From Pandoraea oxalativorans (GTDB lineage: Bacteria; Pseudomonadota; Gammaproteobacteria; Burkholderiales; Burkholderiaceae), in the NCBI RefSeq assembly GCF_000972785.3, contig NZ_CP011253.3, positions 1,302,001-1,366,000 of the forward strand: a stretch of 64,000 nt of DNA. Reading direction: 5' to 3'. Position numbers and translations under genes: made by a program. Within the stretch, counting starts at the first letter, position 1, and each line of letters begins with the position of its first letter. The notes beneath the pieces are model-generated. The model was not told the origin of the DNA. It did not search any database and worked only from the letters and a program-made list of their open reading frames with translations. This document shows positions 9,720 to 20,155 of this stretch, piece by piece.

Positions 9720-10859
9720 TCAGTGCTTGTCCACCCAGCGCAACGCCCCGATGGCGAGCACCAGATAGAGCAACGACGGTAAGGCCGCGGTGAACCACGC
9801 GGGCCACGTATTGAGCAGGCCCAGATGCGAGAACAGATTGTTGAGCAACTGGAAGCTCATGCCGAGCATGATGCCGCCGAACACTTTCAGACCGATGGCC
9901 CCGGCGCGAGCATGCAAGTAGGCGAACGGCAGGGCCAGCGCCATCATGACGAAGACGGCGAACGGATACAGCAGCTTTTGCCAGAGCGCGAGGTTGTAGC
10001 GATCGGTGTTCTGCTGGTTCTCCTTCAGGTGGCCGATGTACTTGTACAGGCTGCCGATCGCCATGTTGTCGGGCGAGACCATCAGCACGGACAGAATTTG
10101 CGGGGTCAGTTCCGAGCGCATCTGCACCGAATCGATGTGCACCTGCTTGCTCTGCACCAGTGCACGCAGCGGATCGTTATCGGCCGGGTTGTCGTTCACG
10201 GCGCTGAAGACCGTTTCCGACACGTTCGTGAGTTTCCAGAAGTTGGGCGCGGCAAACTCCCCCAGCTTGGCCAGCCGCACGCTGTCGAGGTGCAGCTTCG
10301 CGTCGAACTCGTAGATGCGAACGTCGGCAATGGTGTTATCCGGGTTGAGCGTGCCGACGTTGATGAAGCGGGTGATGCGGGTGCCGTCCTGATCGACGGT
10401 GTCCTTTACCCACACGCCGGACCGAAAGCCTGCCGAGACCGAACTGCCGAGGGCTTCGAGGCGGATCTTCTGCGCGAGCTGTTCGGCGCTCGGGGCGATG
10501 TACTCCCCGATGACGAACGTGATCAGCACAATCGGAAAACCGATCTTCAGCAGCGAGCGCAGTGCTTGTCCGGTGGACAGACCCGAGACGCGGAAGATCG
10601 TGAACTCCGAATTCCCGGCCAGTTGGGCGCACACGTAAATGGCCGCGATCAGGGACGCGACCGGAATGATTTCGTACATGCGCTGCGGCGCGAACAGCAG
10701 CACATAGGCCAGCGCGTGCTGGAAGCGGTAGCCGCCCCGGCCCACGTCGCCCAGTTCGCTCACCAGGTCGAAGAAGACGAACAGGCCAACGAACGCCAGC
10801 AAGACGAACAGGAACGCCAGATAAATCTGACGCGCGAAGTATTTCTCATAGACGCGCAT
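9720..10859 (-). CDS. lptG: LPS export ABC transporter permease LptG
   Basis: 379 residues from ATG 10859 (MRVYEKYFARQIYLAFLF). Inner-membrane partner of LptF in the LptB2FG complex that extracts lipopolysaccharide and passes it to LptC and the periplasmic bridge. Three N-terminal membrane segments, a periplasmic beta-jellyroll region in the middle, and three C-terminal membrane segments are apparent. The frame extends far upstream but that part lies inside lptF. The start ATG overlaps the lptF stop as TGATG, indicating translational coupling. Confidence 0.95.
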   Translation of the reverse strand: MRVYEKYFARQIYLAFLFVLLAFVGLFVFFDLVSELGDVGRGGYRFQHALAYVLLFAPQRMYEIIPVASLIAAIYVCAQLAGNSEFTIFRVSGLSTGQALRSLLKIGFPIVLITFVIGEYIAPSAEQLAQKIRLEALGSSVSAGFRSGVWVKDTVDQDGTRITRFINVGTLNPDNTIADVRIYEFDAKLHLDSVRLAKLGEFAAPNFWKLTNVSETVFSAVNDNPADNDPLRALVQSKQVHIDSVQMRSELTPQILSVLMVSPDNMAIGSLYKYIGHLKENQQNTDRYNLALWQKLLYPFAVFVMMALALPFAYLHARAGAIGLKVFGGIMLGMSFQLLNNLFSHLGLLNTWPAWFTAALPSLLYLVLAIGALRWVDKH

Positions 10860-11986
10860 CAGCGAGCCCCTCCCGATGCACGCACCGCGCCGGCACCGTT
10901 GTTGCGGCGCCGACCAAACAGCCCGCGAAAACGCACGCGTCGCACGTAAAGCAGCACGATGACGGCCAACGCAAGCGCATGCAGCAGCCACACGCCGATG
11001 GCCAGCGGCAGACGTTCCTGCGCGACCCATGCCTGCGACAGGCTCAACAGGTTCGTGTAGCCCAGATAGATCAGCACGGCCATGACGAGGTTGACGGTGC
11101 GCCCATGACGCGGGTTCTGATAGGCCAGCGGCACGGCGAGCAGCACGAGCGCCAGCGCGAGCATCGGCAAGCCCACGCGCCAGACGATTTCGCCGCGGAA
11201 GATCGGATTCTGGATTTCACGGAACAGCCGCGCAGTGGGCACGCCCTTGGTCGGCGTGTTGTCGGCGCTCGTGCTCGTCGGGTTGTCGATCTTCACGCCG
11301 TAGCGCTCGAACTCCATCACGCGGTAGTCGGGCTGACCCGGCATGCCGTCGTAGCGGCGGCCCTTTTCCAGCACGATATAGCGGTTGCCGTCCTTGGCCG
11401 TCTCGATGTGACCGTCTTTCGACACCACGACGTTTACCTTGCCGTTTTCCGTGCCTGAAACGAAGACGTTGTGAACTTTGGTGGCGTCCGGCGAGACCGT
11501 CTCGACGAAGAACACGCGATGGCTCGCAGCGCTCTCGCGGAACTGGCCCGGCGAGATCATGGAGACGTCGTCGCGCTGGGCGAAGCGGGCTTCGAGCAGG
11601 GAAATCTGCTGGTTGGCCCAGGGCCATGCGACCAGCGCACAAAAGGTGATGACGGCCAGATAGGGCGCGGCAAAGCGCAGCACCGGCTTGATAAAGTCGG
11701 TGATGGACAGTCCGGAGGCAAACCACACGACCATTTCGGAGTCGCGGTACCACCGGGTCAGGACGAACAGGATCGAGACGAAGAGCGTCACGATCAGAAT
11801 GACGGCGAGGTAGCCGATGACGGCCAGACCGATGAGCACGAGAACGTCGCGCGGATCGGCTTTCCCGGACGCGGCGAAGCCCAGGATGCGGATCATCATC
11901 GTCGTTAGCATGACGGTGATCAGCACCATGAAGACGGCCCCGGCGGTGTAGTTCAGCTCGCGCTGCAGGGAACGCTGAAAAATCAT
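10859..11986 (-). CDS. lptF: LPS export ABC transporter permease LptF
   Basis: 375 residues starting MIFQRSLQRELNYTAGAVF, the typical LptF N-terminus. Forms the LptB2FG lipopolysaccharide extraction machine with LptG, with the same plan of membrane helices around a periplasmic domain. Transcribed divergently from pepA across a 90-base gap, an arrangement also known from enterobacteria. The basic C-terminal tail (RRNNGAGAVRASGGAR) is low complexity. Confidence 0.95.
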   Translation of the reverse strand: MIFQRSLQRELNYTAGAVFMVLITVMLTTMMIRILGFAASGKADPRDVLVLIGLAVIGYLAVILIVTLFVSILFVLTRWYRDSEMVVWFASGLSITDFIKPVLRFAAPYLAVITFCALVAWPWANQQISLLEARFAQRDDVSMISPGQFRESAASHRVFFVETVSPDATKVHNVFVSGTENGKVNVVVSKDGHIETAKDGNRYIVLEKGRRYDGMPGQPDYRVMEFERYGVKIDNPTSTSADNTPTKGVPTARLFREIQNPIFRGEIVWRVGLPMLALALVLLAVPLAYQNPRHGRTVNLVMAVLIYLGYTNLLSLSQAWVAQERLPLAIGVWLLHALALAVIVLLYVRRVRFRGLFGRRRNNGAGAVRASGGAR

Positions 11987-12076
11987 GTGATGACGGTTGG
12001 GTGCTCTCGCGGTTGGGCGAGCGCGGAAAAAAGCGGATAATTGCGGCTCGTACGAATTTTACCCGAGGAAAGCGCG

Positions 12077-13588
12077 ATGGACTTTAGCACAAAAGCCTTC
12101 GATTCGACCAAGGCGGGCCAAGCCGGTCTCGCCAATGCAAAGACCGAATGTCTGGTGGTTGGCGTGTTCGAGCAGCAGCCGCTCACAGGGCTGGCCAAGG
12201 CGCTCGACGCCGCGAGCAAGGGTTTGCTCGCCCGCATGGTCAAGCGTGGCGAAATCGACGGCAAGCTCGGCAGCACGCTGATGCTGCACGAAGTCGCCGG
12301 ATGGAGCCCGGCACGTGTGCTGTTCGTCGGTCTGGGTCGCGAAGACCAGCTCTCGCAGAAGGGCTTCAACGAAGCCACGCGTGCTGCCGTGCGCGCCGTG
12401 CTCGCCTCGCGCGCCACGGACGCCCTCTGGACGCTGCCGCAAGCCAAGGTCGTGGGTCAGGATACCGCCTGGGCCGTGCGCGCCTCGGTGCTCGCCCTGC
12501 GCGAGGCGACCTATCGCTTCACGCGCATGAAGAGCAAGGTCGAACCCGCCAACACGGCGCTGCGCAAGGTCGTGTTCTCGGTCGCCCCGGACGATCTGAA
12601 GCCCGCCAAGCTGGCCGCCAGGCAGGGCGAGGCCATTGCCAACGGCATGGCGCTTACCAAGGACCTCGGCAACCTGCCGGGCAACGTGTGCACGCCGACC
12701 TATCTGGCCGATACCGCACGCAAGCTCGCACGCGAGTTCAAGCTCAAGTCGGAAATCCTCGGACCGAAGCAGATCGAGGCGCTCAAGATGGGGTCGTTCC
12801 TGTCGGTCGCCCGTGGCTCGGTCGAGCCGCCGCAGTTCATCGTTCTCAAGTATGAGGGCGGCAGCGCCAAGCAGGCCCCGATCGTACTGGTCGGCAAGGG
12901 CGTGACGTTCGACACGGGCGGCATCTCGCTCAAGCCGGGCGAAGGCATGGACGAGATGAAGTACGACATGTGTGGCGCGGGTTCCGTGCTCGGTACGATC
13001 CGCGCAGTCGCCGAGATGGGCCTCAAGCTCAACGTGATCGCTATCGTGCCCGCCACGGAGAATATGCCGAGCGGTCAGGCGACGAAGCCGGGCGACGTGG
13101 TCACCAGCATGTCAGGTCAGACCATCGAAGTGCTCAATACCGACGCCGAAGGCCGTCTGATTCTGTGCGATGCGCTCACCTACGCGGAGCGCTTCAACCC
13201 GGGGGCGGTGATCGACGTCGCCACGCTCACCGGCGCTTGCATTATTGCACTGGGTCATGTGAATTCGGGTCTCTTCTCGAAGAGCGACGCGCTCGCCGAC
13301 GAACTGCTGGCCGCCGGCCGCACGACGGGCGACACGGCCTGGCGTCTGCCGGTCGAAGACGAGTATCAGGAGCAGCTCAAGTCGAACTTCGCCGACATGG
13401 CGAACATCGGCGGGCGTCCGGCCGGTAGCGTGACGGCAGCTTGCTTCCTGGCTCGATTCACCGAGAAGTACGAATGGGCGCACCTGGACATCGCCGGTAC
13501 GGCCTGGAAGAGCGGCGCGGCGAAGGGGGCGACGGGGCGTCCGGTGCCGTTGCTCACGCAGTTCCTGCTTGATCGCGAAGCCCGGTGA
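12077..13588 (+). CDS. pepA: Leucyl aminopeptidase (cytosol aminopeptidase)
   Basis: 503 residues from ATG 12077, preceded by GAGGAAAG; an in-frame TTG at 12041 is not needed. M17-family zinc aminopeptidase that removes N-terminal residues in peptide turnover; in E. coli the protein also binds DNA. The family signature NTDAEGR is at residues 354-360, with the catalytic Arg at 360, and the metal-binding region [14 protein letters not shown] is near residue 280. It overlaps holC by four bases (GTGA). Confidence 0.96.
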   Translation: MDFSTKAFDSTKAGQAGLANAKTECLVVGVFEQQPLTGLAKALDAASKGLLARMVKRGEIDGKLGSTLMLHEVAGWSPARVLFVGLGREDQLSQKGFNEATRAAVRAVLASRATDALWTLPQAKVVGQDTAWAVRASVLALREATYRFTRMKSKVEPANTALRKVVFSVAPDDLKPAKLAARQGEAIANGMALTKDLGNLPGNVCTPTYLADTARKLAREFKLKSEILGPKQIEALKMGSFLSVARGSVEPPQFIVLKYEGGSAKQAPIVLVGKGVTFDTGGISLKPGEGMDEMKYDMCGAGSVLGTIRAVAEMGLKLNVIAIVPATENMPSGQATKPGDVVTSMSGQTIEVLNTDAEGRLILCDALTYAERFNPGAVIDVATLTGACIIALGHVNSGLFSKSDALADELLAAGRTTGDTAWRLPVEDEYQEQLKSNFADMANIGGRPAGSVTAACFLARFTEKYEWAHLDIAGTAWKSGAAKGATGRPVPLLTQFLLDREAR

Positions 13589-14001
13589 CCCGCGTCGACT
13601 TTCACACGCATGTGGCGGACCGGCTGGAATATGCGTGCCGGTTCGCGCGCAAGGTCTACGGGGCCGGGCAGACGCTCGTGGTCGTCGGTGAGCCCGACGT
13701 GCTGCGCGCGTTCGATCAGACCTTGTGGACGTTCTCGCCGCTGGAGTTCGTCCCGCATTGCTTCACCGCCGACCCGGTCGCGGCCCAGACGCCGGTCGTG
13801 CTGGCCGGACCCGATGAGCAAGCGCAGCACCATCAGGTTATGCTCAATCTGGCGAACCGCGTGCCCACGCACTTCGCGCGCTTCGAGCGGGTGGTGGAAA
13901 TCATTGGCGACACGCCCGAGGACCTGTCCGGTGCGCGCGAACGTTATCGCTTCTACCGTGATCGTGGCTACACCCTGAACAACTACGACCAGCGAGGTTG
14001 A
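13585..14001 (+). CDS. holC: DNA polymerase III chi subunit
   Basis: 138 residues from a GTG start that overlaps the pepA stop. Chi links the clamp-loader psi subunit to single-stranded DNA-binding protein. The N-terminal [27 protein letters not shown] and the ending [15 protein letters not shown] are typical of beta-proteobacterial HolC. pepA-holC adjacency is widely conserved, which supports the call. Confidence 0.93.
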   Translation: MTRVDFHTHVADRLEYACRFARKVYGAGQTLVVVGEPDVLRAFDQTLWTFSPLEFVPHCFTADPVAAQTPVVLAGPDEQAQHHQVMLNLANRVPTHFARFERVVEIIGDTPEDLSGARERYRFYRDRGYTLNNYDQRG

Positions 14002-14003
14002 CC

Positions 14004-14372
14004 GTGACGAACGAGCCCGAGCGCAACGACCCCGGCATTCCCACGCTGACCGAAGTGCTTGCTGAGGGCGAAGCTGTCCCTGAAGGGACGGCGGGTAGTG
14101 CGCAGGCTGGCGCCGCGGTGGCGGAGCTCGGTGTCCCGGCCGATGTCGCGGTGTTTGCCGAGCGTGTGAGCGCGCGGCTCACGCTGCAACTGGCCGACGA
14201 GATTACGACGATGGTGGAGAGGCGCTGTCACGACGCGTTGATCGATCAGACGTCGTGGCTGGTGCAACTGATCGGCAAGCAGGTGGCGGACGCCTTGCAG
14301 GCGCAACTGCCGGATCGTATCCGGCAGGCCGTCATCGAAGAGGTGGCGAAGCAGGTGCGCTCGCAGGGGTGA
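14004..14372 (+). CDS. DUF2486 family protein
   Basis: 122 residues from a GTG at 14004 with GAGG seven bases upstream; a TTG three codon-bases earlier overlaps the holC stop but is less likely. It matches the small acidic proteins found after holC in Burkholderiaceae and annotated DUF2486. An Ala/Glu/Gly-rich N-terminal half is followed by an amphipathic helical C-terminal half (ERVSARLTLQLADEITTMVE and QVADALQAQLPDRIRQAVIEEVAKQV). No known function. The stop lies in a 12-base tandem repeat of about two and a half units (roughly 14362-14397). Confidence 0.75.
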   Translation: MTNEPERNDPGIPTLTEVLAEGEAVPEGTAGSAQAGAAVAELGVPADVAVFAERVSARLTLQLADEITTMVERRCHDALIDQTSWLVQLIGKQVADALQAQLPDRIRQAVIEEVAKQVRSQG

Positions 14373-14432
14373 TCGCAGGGGTGATCGCAGGGGGATCGAC
14401 AAGGCAGTTGGCTCGGTCGGTCCGCGTTTCGA

Positions 14433-14819
14433 TCACGGGCGAGACCCCGGCATCATCCCGAGAATCCAGCGTGCGAGGTCGTTTGCCTCGCCCGGTGCCA
14501 GTTGCAAGCCTGCGGGCATTGGAATCTTGCCCCACTTCCCCTGACTTCCGTCCGAGATGGAGCGCGTTAGTTCGTCCGTGGCACCCGGTTGCCCGGCGTA
14601 ACGTTTTGCGATGTCGCGATAGGAAGGCGCGAGCAGCGTGCGGTCGGTGGCGTGGCACGTCATACAGTTGCGTGCCCGGGCCAGCTTCTCCATCGCGCGG
14701 TGATCGGGCGCATCGGCCTGCAGCGTGACGCTCGCACCCGACTGCGCATAGGCGGTGGCGGCGGCCATCAGCCACAGGCTCATCATCGTCCCGGCGCGTA
14801 CACCGGCAAATCCCTTCAT
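14433..14819 (-). CDS. Periplasmic class I cytochrome c
   Basis: 128 residues with a cleavable signal peptide (MSLWLMAAATAYAQ) and one heme-binding CMTCH motif near residues 52-56. The ending KIPMPAGLQLAPGEANDLARWILGM supplies the likely axial Met in the usual c-551/c-552 layout. GGGGAG six bases before the ATG gives a strong ribosome site. A small soluble electron carrier; its partners cannot be told from the neighbours. Confidence 0.9.
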   Translation of the reverse strand: MKGFAGVRAGTMMSLWLMAAATAYAQSGASVTLQADAPDHRAMEKLARARNCMTCHATDRTLLAPSYRDIAKRYAGQPGATDELTRSISDGSQGKWGKIPMPAGLQLAPGEANDLARWILGMMPGSRP

Positions 14820-14961
14820 TCGATACTCCCCGACCGTGTTGACGGAATCCGATGCGAGGCTGCATGACGGCGACGTCTGTAGGCGACGACTTTGGGCAGA
14901 TGCATCGACGCGTCATTATACGGTGGCAATCGCGCCATTCCGCGCGGCGCAACGACGCGTG

Positions 14962-15000
14962 AAAAACGGCACGCCCGCCGTGTCGCGAGACGTGCCGTTT
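14962..15000 (-). terminator. Rho-independent terminator after ilvD
   Basis: Ten-base inverted repeat AAACGGCACG / CGTGCCGTTT with a 17-base GC-rich loop. Read on the minus strand it ends in a T run, placing it 75 bases after the ilvD stop. It separates ilvD from the cytochrome c gene. Confidence 0.75.
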
Positions 15001-15074
15001 CTTTGGGACGATGCATTCCGGCGCCAATTCGCCCCGCCGCTTCCCGTTCAGCGGAAGCGCGCGATGTGCGCGGA

Positions 15075-16748
15075 TCAGCCCGTCGCGCCGCCCTTGTTTG
15101 CCGGTTGCGCCAGCGCAGCGTACTTGGCAAGCACGCCACGTGTGTAGCGTGGCGCAGGGGCTTTCCAAGCGGCGCGGCGTCTGGCGAGTTCATCTTCGGC
15201 CACGTTCAGCTGGAGTAGCAGTTTGTGCGCATCGATGGTGATCGAATCGCCTTCGTGCACGAGCGCAATGGTGCCGCCCACGAACGCCTCCGGTGCCACG
15301 TGGCCGACCACCATGCCCCAGGTGCCGCCCGAGAACCGGCCGTCGGTGATGAAGCCGACCGACTCGCCGAGCCCCTTGCCGATGATCGCCGAGGTCGGTG
15401 CCAGCATCTCCGGCATGCCCGGCCCGCCTTTCGGTCCGAGATAGCGCAGCACCAGAATGTCGCCCGCCTGAATCTTGTCGCTCAGGATCGCCTCCATGGC
15501 GCTCTGCTCGTCGTCGAACACGCGCGCCGGGCCGGTGATCACCGGGTTCTTCAGGCCGGTGATCTTGGCAACGGCGCCGTCTTCGGCCAGATTGCCCTTG
15601 AGAATCGCGAGGTGGCCCTCTTTATAAAGGGCGCGGTCGATGGGGAAGATCACTTGTTGATCGGCGCGCGGTACCGACGGCACGTCCTTCAGTTCTTCGG
15701 CAATGGTGCGCCCGGTGATCGTCATGCAGTCGCCATGCAGCAGGCCGGCGTCGAGCAGAATCTTGAGCACTTGCGGAATGCCGCCGGCCTTGTGCAGATC
15801 GGTCGCCACGTACTTGCCCGACGGCTTCAAATCGCAAATGACCGGCACGCGAGCACGAATGCGTTCGAAGTCCTCGATGCTCCACTCGACGTCCGCCGCA
15901 TGGGCAATCGCCAGATAGTGCAGCACGGCATTGGTCGAGCCGCCCGTGGCCATGATCAGCGCAACGGCATTCTCAATGGATTTGCGCGTAATGATGTCGC
16001 GCGGCTTGAGGTCTTGCTTGACGGCCTCGATCAGCACCCGTGCCGATTCGGCTGCCGAGTCGACCTTCTCCTGATCGGGGTTGGCCATCGTCGAGGAGTA
16101 GAGCAACGACATGCCCAGCGCTTCGAACGACGAGCTCATCGTGTTGGCGGTGTACATGCCGCCACAGGAGCCGGTCGTCGGACAGGCGTTCTTTTCGATG
16201 CCCTTGAAATCGGCCTCGGTCATGCGCCCGGCGGTGAATTCGCCCACGGCTTCGAACGAGGAGACGATGGTGAGATCCTTGCCCTTCCAGTTGCCCGGCT
16301 TGATCGTTCCGCCGTAGACATAGATGCCCGGCACATTGATGCGTGCGAGCGCGATCATGCCGCCCGGCATGTTCTTGTCGCAGCCCCCGATGACGACCAC
16401 GCCGTCCATCCACTGGCCCTGCACCGCCGTCTCGATACAGTCGGCAATGACTTCACGCGAGACGAGCGAATACTTCATGCCCTCCGTGCCCATCGACATG
16501 CCGTCGGAGATGGTCGGGGTGCCGAAGGTCTGGGGATTGGCCTGATGGGTTTTGATCGCTTGCACGGCAGCATCGGTCAGACGCTGCAACCCCGCGTTGC
16601 ACGGGGTGATCGTCGAATGGCCGTTGGCCACGCCGATCATCGGATTGTCGAAATCTTCTTCCTTGTAGCCCAGCGCGTAGTACATCGAGCGGTTGGGCGA
16701 GCGTGCCACGCCTTGCGTGACGTTGCGCGAACGACGGTTGAATGTCAT
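15075..16748 (-). CDS. ilvD: Dihydroxy-acid dehydratase (557-residue form)
   Basis: Start [13 protein letters not shown] with AGGAGAG upstream; the longer frame to 16802 is not needed. Catalyses dehydration of 2,3-dihydroxy acids in valine, leucine and isoleucine synthesis using an iron-sulfur cluster. Cluster cysteines are visible in TPCNAG (about residue 49), [10 protein letters not shown] (about 122) and [15 protein letters not shown] (about 195). The sequence is the type standard in Burkholderiaceae. A second, distinct dehydratase lies 204 bases upstream on the same strand, so the two are paralogues and not a duplicated copy. Confidence 0.96.
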   Translation of the reverse strand: MTFNRRSRNVTQGVARSPNRSMYYALGYKEEDFDNPMIGVANGHSTITPCNAGLQRLTDAAVQAIKTHQANPQTFGTPTISDGMSMGTEGMKYSLVSREVIADCIETAVQGQWMDGVVVIGGCDKNMPGGMIALARINVPGIYVYGGTIKPGNWKGKDLTIVSSFEAVGEFTAGRMTEADFKGIEKNACPTTGSCGGMYTANTMSSSFEALGMSLLYSSTMANPDQEKVDSAAESARVLIEAVKQDLKPRDIITRKSIENAVALIMATGGSTNAVLHYLAIAHAADVEWSIEDFERIRARVPVICDLKPSGKYVATDLHKAGGIPQVLKILLDAGLLHGDCMTITGRTIAEELKDVPSVPRADQQVIFPIDRALYKEGHLAILKGNLAEDGAVAKITGLKNPVITGPARVFDDEQSAMEAILSDKIQAGDILVLRYLGPKGGPGMPEMLAPTSAIIGKGLGESVGFITDGRFSGGTWGMVVGHVAPEAFVGGTIALVHEGDSITIDAHKLLLQLNVAEDELARRRAAWKAPAPRYTRGVLAKYAALAQPANKGGATG

Positions 16749-16952
16749 GACGTCTCTCTCCTGTGGGGATGCGCCACGCCACGAGCCGTCGCAGCGTCGC
16801 ACATAGGCGTTGTTGTATCACGCTGTACTGACGGTGGCATCCCGCACGGGTACGGAACGCCACTTGATGCGATGTTGCTGTGCTACTGCGCGTGAGCGGG
16901 TGGGCTTTGTCCATCGAGGCCGCCGCCGCTCACGGTTCAACCGTTTACGCGA

Positions 16953-18821
16953 CTAGCCACGCTTGCCCAGCTTCAGTTGCGACAGGTCGCGCACGGCGCC
17001 ACGGTCGGCGGAAGTGGCGAGTGCTGCATAGGCTTGCAGGGCTTGCGAGACGACGCGCTCACGGCCGACCGGCTGCCATGCGTCGTCACCACGTGCTTCC
17101 ATCGCGGCGCGACGGCGGGCGAGTTCTTCGTCCGACACGGCCAGATGCATCTTGCGCTGGGTGATGTCGATCTCGATCACGTCGCCGTCTTCCACCAGAC
17201 CGATGGTGCCGCCTTCGGCCGCTTCCGGCGAGGCGTGGCCGATCACGAGACCCGACGAGCCGCCCGAGAAACGACCGTCCGTGAACAGGGCGCAAGTCTT
17301 GCCCAGGCCCTTGGACTTCAGGTACGACGTCGGGTACAGCATTTCCTGCATGCCCGGGCCGCCCTTCGGACCTTCGTAGCGAATCACGACCACGTCGCCC
17401 GCCTGCACCTTGTCGCCGAGAATCGCGTCCACGGCGTCGTCCTGGCTTTCGAACACGCGGGCGCGGCCGGTAAAGACCCACTGCGATTCGTCGACGCCAG
17501 CCGTCTTCACGATGCAGCCCTTGTCGGCGAGGTTGCCGTACAGCACGGCCAGACCGCCGTCCTTCGTGTAAGCGTGTTCCTTGTCGCGGATGCAGCCGAC
17601 TTCGCGGTTCAGGTCGAGCGACGGGTACGTCGACGACTGGCTGAAGGCGATGGTCGTGGGCACGCCACCCGGGGCGGCGCTGTAGAACGTTTGCGCTTTG
17701 TCGTTGGCGCTGTTCGTCACGTCCCATTGCGCAATGGCGTTGCCGAGCGTGCCGCTGTGGACGTTGCCGCACGACGTGTCGAGAAGGCCGCCACGGGCGA
17801 GTTCGCCCAGAATGCCGATGATGCCGCCGGCACGGTGCACGTCTTCGATGTGGTACTTGTCGGTCGCCGGTGCGGCCTTGCACAGGCACGGCACGTTGCG
17901 CGAGATGCGGTCGATGTCGGCCATCTTGAAGTCGACGCCCGCTTCTTGTGCCGCGGCGAGCAAGTGCAGCACGGTGTTGGTCGAGCCGCCCATGGCGACG
18001 TCGAGCGTCATGGCGTTTTCGAACGCGGCCTTGGTGGCGATGTTGCGCGGCAGGACCGAGGCGTCTTCTTCCTGATAGTAGCGACGGCACAGATCGACCA
18101 CGAGACGGCCAGCCTGCTCGAACAGCCCGCGACGCCAGGCGTGCGTGGCCACGATGGTGCCGTTACCCGGCAGCGCGAGGCCGATGGCTTCCGTCAGACA
18201 GTTCATCGAGTTCGCGGTGAACATGCCCGAGCACGAACCGCACGTCGGGCAGGCGCTGCGCTCGACTTCGGCGACTTCGGCGTCGCTGATCTTCGGGTCG
18301 GCGGCCTTGATCATGGCGTCGATCAGGTCGATCTTGGCGATGACCTGGCCGTCGCCCGACTTGACCTTGCCCGCTTCCATCGGGCCGCCCGAGACGAACA
18401 CGACCGGAATGTTCAGGCGCATGGCGGCCATGAGCATGCCCGGGGTGATCTTGTCGCAGTTGGAGATGCAGACCATGGCGTCGGCGCAGTGCGCATTGAC
18501 CATGTATTCCACGGAGTCGGCGATCAGTTCGCGCGACGGCAGCGAGTACAGCATGCCGCCGTGACCCATGGCGATGCCGTCGTCCACGGCGATGGTGTTG
18601 AATTCCTTGGCCACACCGCCCGCCGCTTCGATTTCCTTGGCGACGATGGCGCCCAGATCGCGCAGGTGCACGTGACCCGGCACGAACTGCGTGAAGGAGT
18701 TCACCACCGCGATGATCGGCTTGCCGAAATCGTTGTCGGTCATGCCGGTGGCGCGCCACAGGGCGCGGGCGCCGGCCATGTTACGGCCGTGCGTGGAGGT
18801 GCGGGAACGGTAATGAGGCAT
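16953..18821 (-). CDS. ilvD: Second dihydroxy-acid dehydratase, enterobacterial type (622 residues)
   Basis: Start [21 protein letters not shown], almost the same as E. coli IlvD as I remember it; the frame to 18896 gives an unlikely leader. Ligand motifs SNCDKITPG (about residue 123) and [16 protein letters not shown] (about 195-202) are intact, so it should be active. It differs clearly from the 557-residue IlvD next to it. A LysR regulator is transcribed divergently from 114 bases away, with a palindrome in between, so this copy is probably separately controlled. It may serve branched-chain amino acid synthesis under particular conditions, or another dihydroxy acid. Confidence 0.93.
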   Translation of the reverse strand: MPHYRSRTSTHGRNMAGARALWRATGMTDNDFGKPIIAVVNSFTQFVPGHVHLRDLGAIVAKEIEAAGGVAKEFNTIAVDDGIAMGHGGMLYSLPSRELIADSVEYMVNAHCADAMVCISNCDKITPGMLMAAMRLNIPVVFVSGGPMEAGKVKSGDGQVIAKIDLIDAMIKAADPKISDAEVAEVERSACPTCGSCSGMFTANSMNCLTEAIGLALPGNGTIVATHAWRRGLFEQAGRLVVDLCRRYYQEEDASVLPRNIATKAAFENAMTLDVAMGGSTNTVLHLLAAAQEAGVDFKMADIDRISRNVPCLCKAAPATDKYHIEDVHRAGGIIGILGELARGGLLDTSCGNVHSGTLGNAIAQWDVTNSANDKAQTFYSAAPGGVPTTIAFSQSSTYPSLDLNREVGCIRDKEHAYTKDGGLAVLYGNLADKGCIVKTAGVDESQWVFTGRARVFESQDDAVDAILGDKVQAGDVVVIRYEGPKGGPGMQEMLYPTSYLKSKGLGKTCALFTDGRFSGGSSGLVIGHASPEAAEGGTIGLVEDGDVIEIDITQRKMHLAVSDEELARRRAAMEARGDDAWQPVGRERVVSQALQAYAALATSADRGAVRDLSQLKLGKRG

Positions 18822-18891
18822 GGTCGTCTTCCGTGAAACTACAGCTTGTCGTATGAGGAGGACGTCAAGATTCGTCTTTCCTTGAATGCTT

Positions 18892-18910
18892 GTCAAATAT
18901 ATTATTTGAC
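18892..18910. promoter_or_regulatory. Perfect palindrome, candidate LysR operator
   Basis: GTCAAATA-TAT-TATTTGAC, a perfect 8-base inverted repeat with a 3-base centre, lies between the divergent ilvD-2 and LysR genes and 24 bases before the LysR ATG. It contains the T-N11-A type spacing expected of LysR-family sites and is AT-rich in a GC-rich genome. The position suits autoregulation and control of the dehydratase. Confidence 0.6.
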
Positions 18911-18934
18911 TTGAATTGAGTCGAAAAACATATC

Positions 18935-19897
18935 ATGGACCTGCGTCAGTTTCGATACTTCGTCGCTGTGGCCGAAGAACGGCATTTCGGCCGTGCCGCC
19001 CAGCGGCTCTCGATGACCCAGCCACCGCTCTCGCAGCAGATCCGGGCGCTGGAGGCGTCGCTGGGTGCGCCGCTGTTTGTGCGCACCAACCGCTCCGTCG
19101 AGCTGACGGCAGTGGGGCGGCAACTGCTGCCGGAGGTGCGCCGCATTCTGGCCGATGCCGACGCGCTGCCCGCCCTCGCGCAAGGGCTGGCGCACGGCGA
19201 GGTCGGCACGCTCTCGCTGGGCTTCGTCTCGACGGCGGACTACGGCATCCTGCCTCCGCTCCTGCGCGAGTTCGGCGAGCGCTATCCGCGCGTGCGGCTG
19301 CAATTGCTCGAAGCCACCAGCGACGTGCAGGTCGAGGCGCTGATGGACGGGCGTATCGACGCCGGTCTCTTCATTCCGCCGGTGCCCGCGCGCTACGCCA
19401 ACGAACTGTCGTATCTGCCTATCGTGCGCGAACCGCTGATGCTGGCGCTGCCTGCGGGACGTCACAGCGATATAGGCCCTGAGGACGATGCGCCACCGGC
19501 GGGCAGTCACGGTCAACCCGGTGCGCCGGTGAGTCTCGTGGATTTCGCCGACGAGCCGCTCGTCATCTTCCCTCGCCGCGTGGCCCCGGCGTTCTACGAC
19601 ATCATCATGGGATGCTACGCCGCGCTCGGCCTCACGCCGCGCGTGGGACAGGAGGCGATCCAGATGCAGACGATCGTCAGTCTGGTGTCGGCGGGTATGG
19701 GCGTGGCGCTGGTGCCGCAATCGCTTTGCCACTTGCGACGCACGGGGGTGACCTACCGGGCGCTGCGCGAGACGAGTGCGCTAATCGAGACCGGACTGCT
19801 GTGGCGCACAGCCGAGGTTACACCCGTACTCGAAGGGTTTCTCGAGACGGCGCGCGGCGTGGCGCATACCCCGCCGGGTGCGACGCTCTCGAGTTGA
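18935..19897 (+). CDS. LysR-family transcriptional regulator
   Basis: 320 residues. The N-terminal winged helix-turn-helix is textbook LysR (MDLRQFRYFVAVAEERHFGRAAQRL, then QPPLSQQIRALE), followed by an effector-binding domain from about residue 90. Divergent from the second ilvD, with a palindrome between them, so that gene is the obvious target. The N-terminus resembles many LysR proteins and I cannot name the effector; it need not be an IlvY orthologue. Confidence 0.92.
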   Translation: MDLRQFRYFVAVAEERHFGRAAQRLSMTQPPLSQQIRALEASLGAPLFVRTNRSVELTAVGRQLLPEVRRILADADALPALAQGLAHGEVGTLSLGFVSTADYGILPPLLREFGERYPRVRLQLLEATSDVQVEALMDGRIDAGLFIPPVPARYANELSYLPIVREPLMLALPAGRHSDIGPEDDAPPAGSHGQPGAPVSLVDFADEPLVIFPRRVAPAFYDIIMGCYAALGLTPRVGQEAIQMQTIVSLVSAGMGVALVPQSLCHLRRTGVTYRALRETSALIETGLLWRTAEVTPVLEGFLETARGVAHTPPGATLSS

Positions 19898-20155
19898 GCC
19901 GGTCTTGCGGAGTGGTCGGACCGCGGAAGTGGTGCATGCGGGCACGCGCAAGCACCTGCGCGCGCGTTCGCATGTCGCGCTGCCGTGTGCTCGTGGTATC
20001 GTGCTGCCCATCCCGTGGCTTGCCGGTGGGTGGTTTCACCGACCGGCACAGCGCATGGCGCTAACACGGAAACGGAGGAGACGGCAGCCGTTTTGCGAAG
20101 GCAGTCCCCGCGCCCCCTGGCGGAACTTTTGTTCACGAATCGATTCTTCTGATCC

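Noticed and set aside
15225..16895. 556-codon plus-strand frame opposite ilvD
   Set aside because: Same reason: composition of a shadow frame, opposite to a certain gene.
16977..18836. 619-codon plus-strand frame opposite the second ilvD
   Set aside because: Arg/His/Ala-rich shadow of a well-conserved gene on the minus strand.
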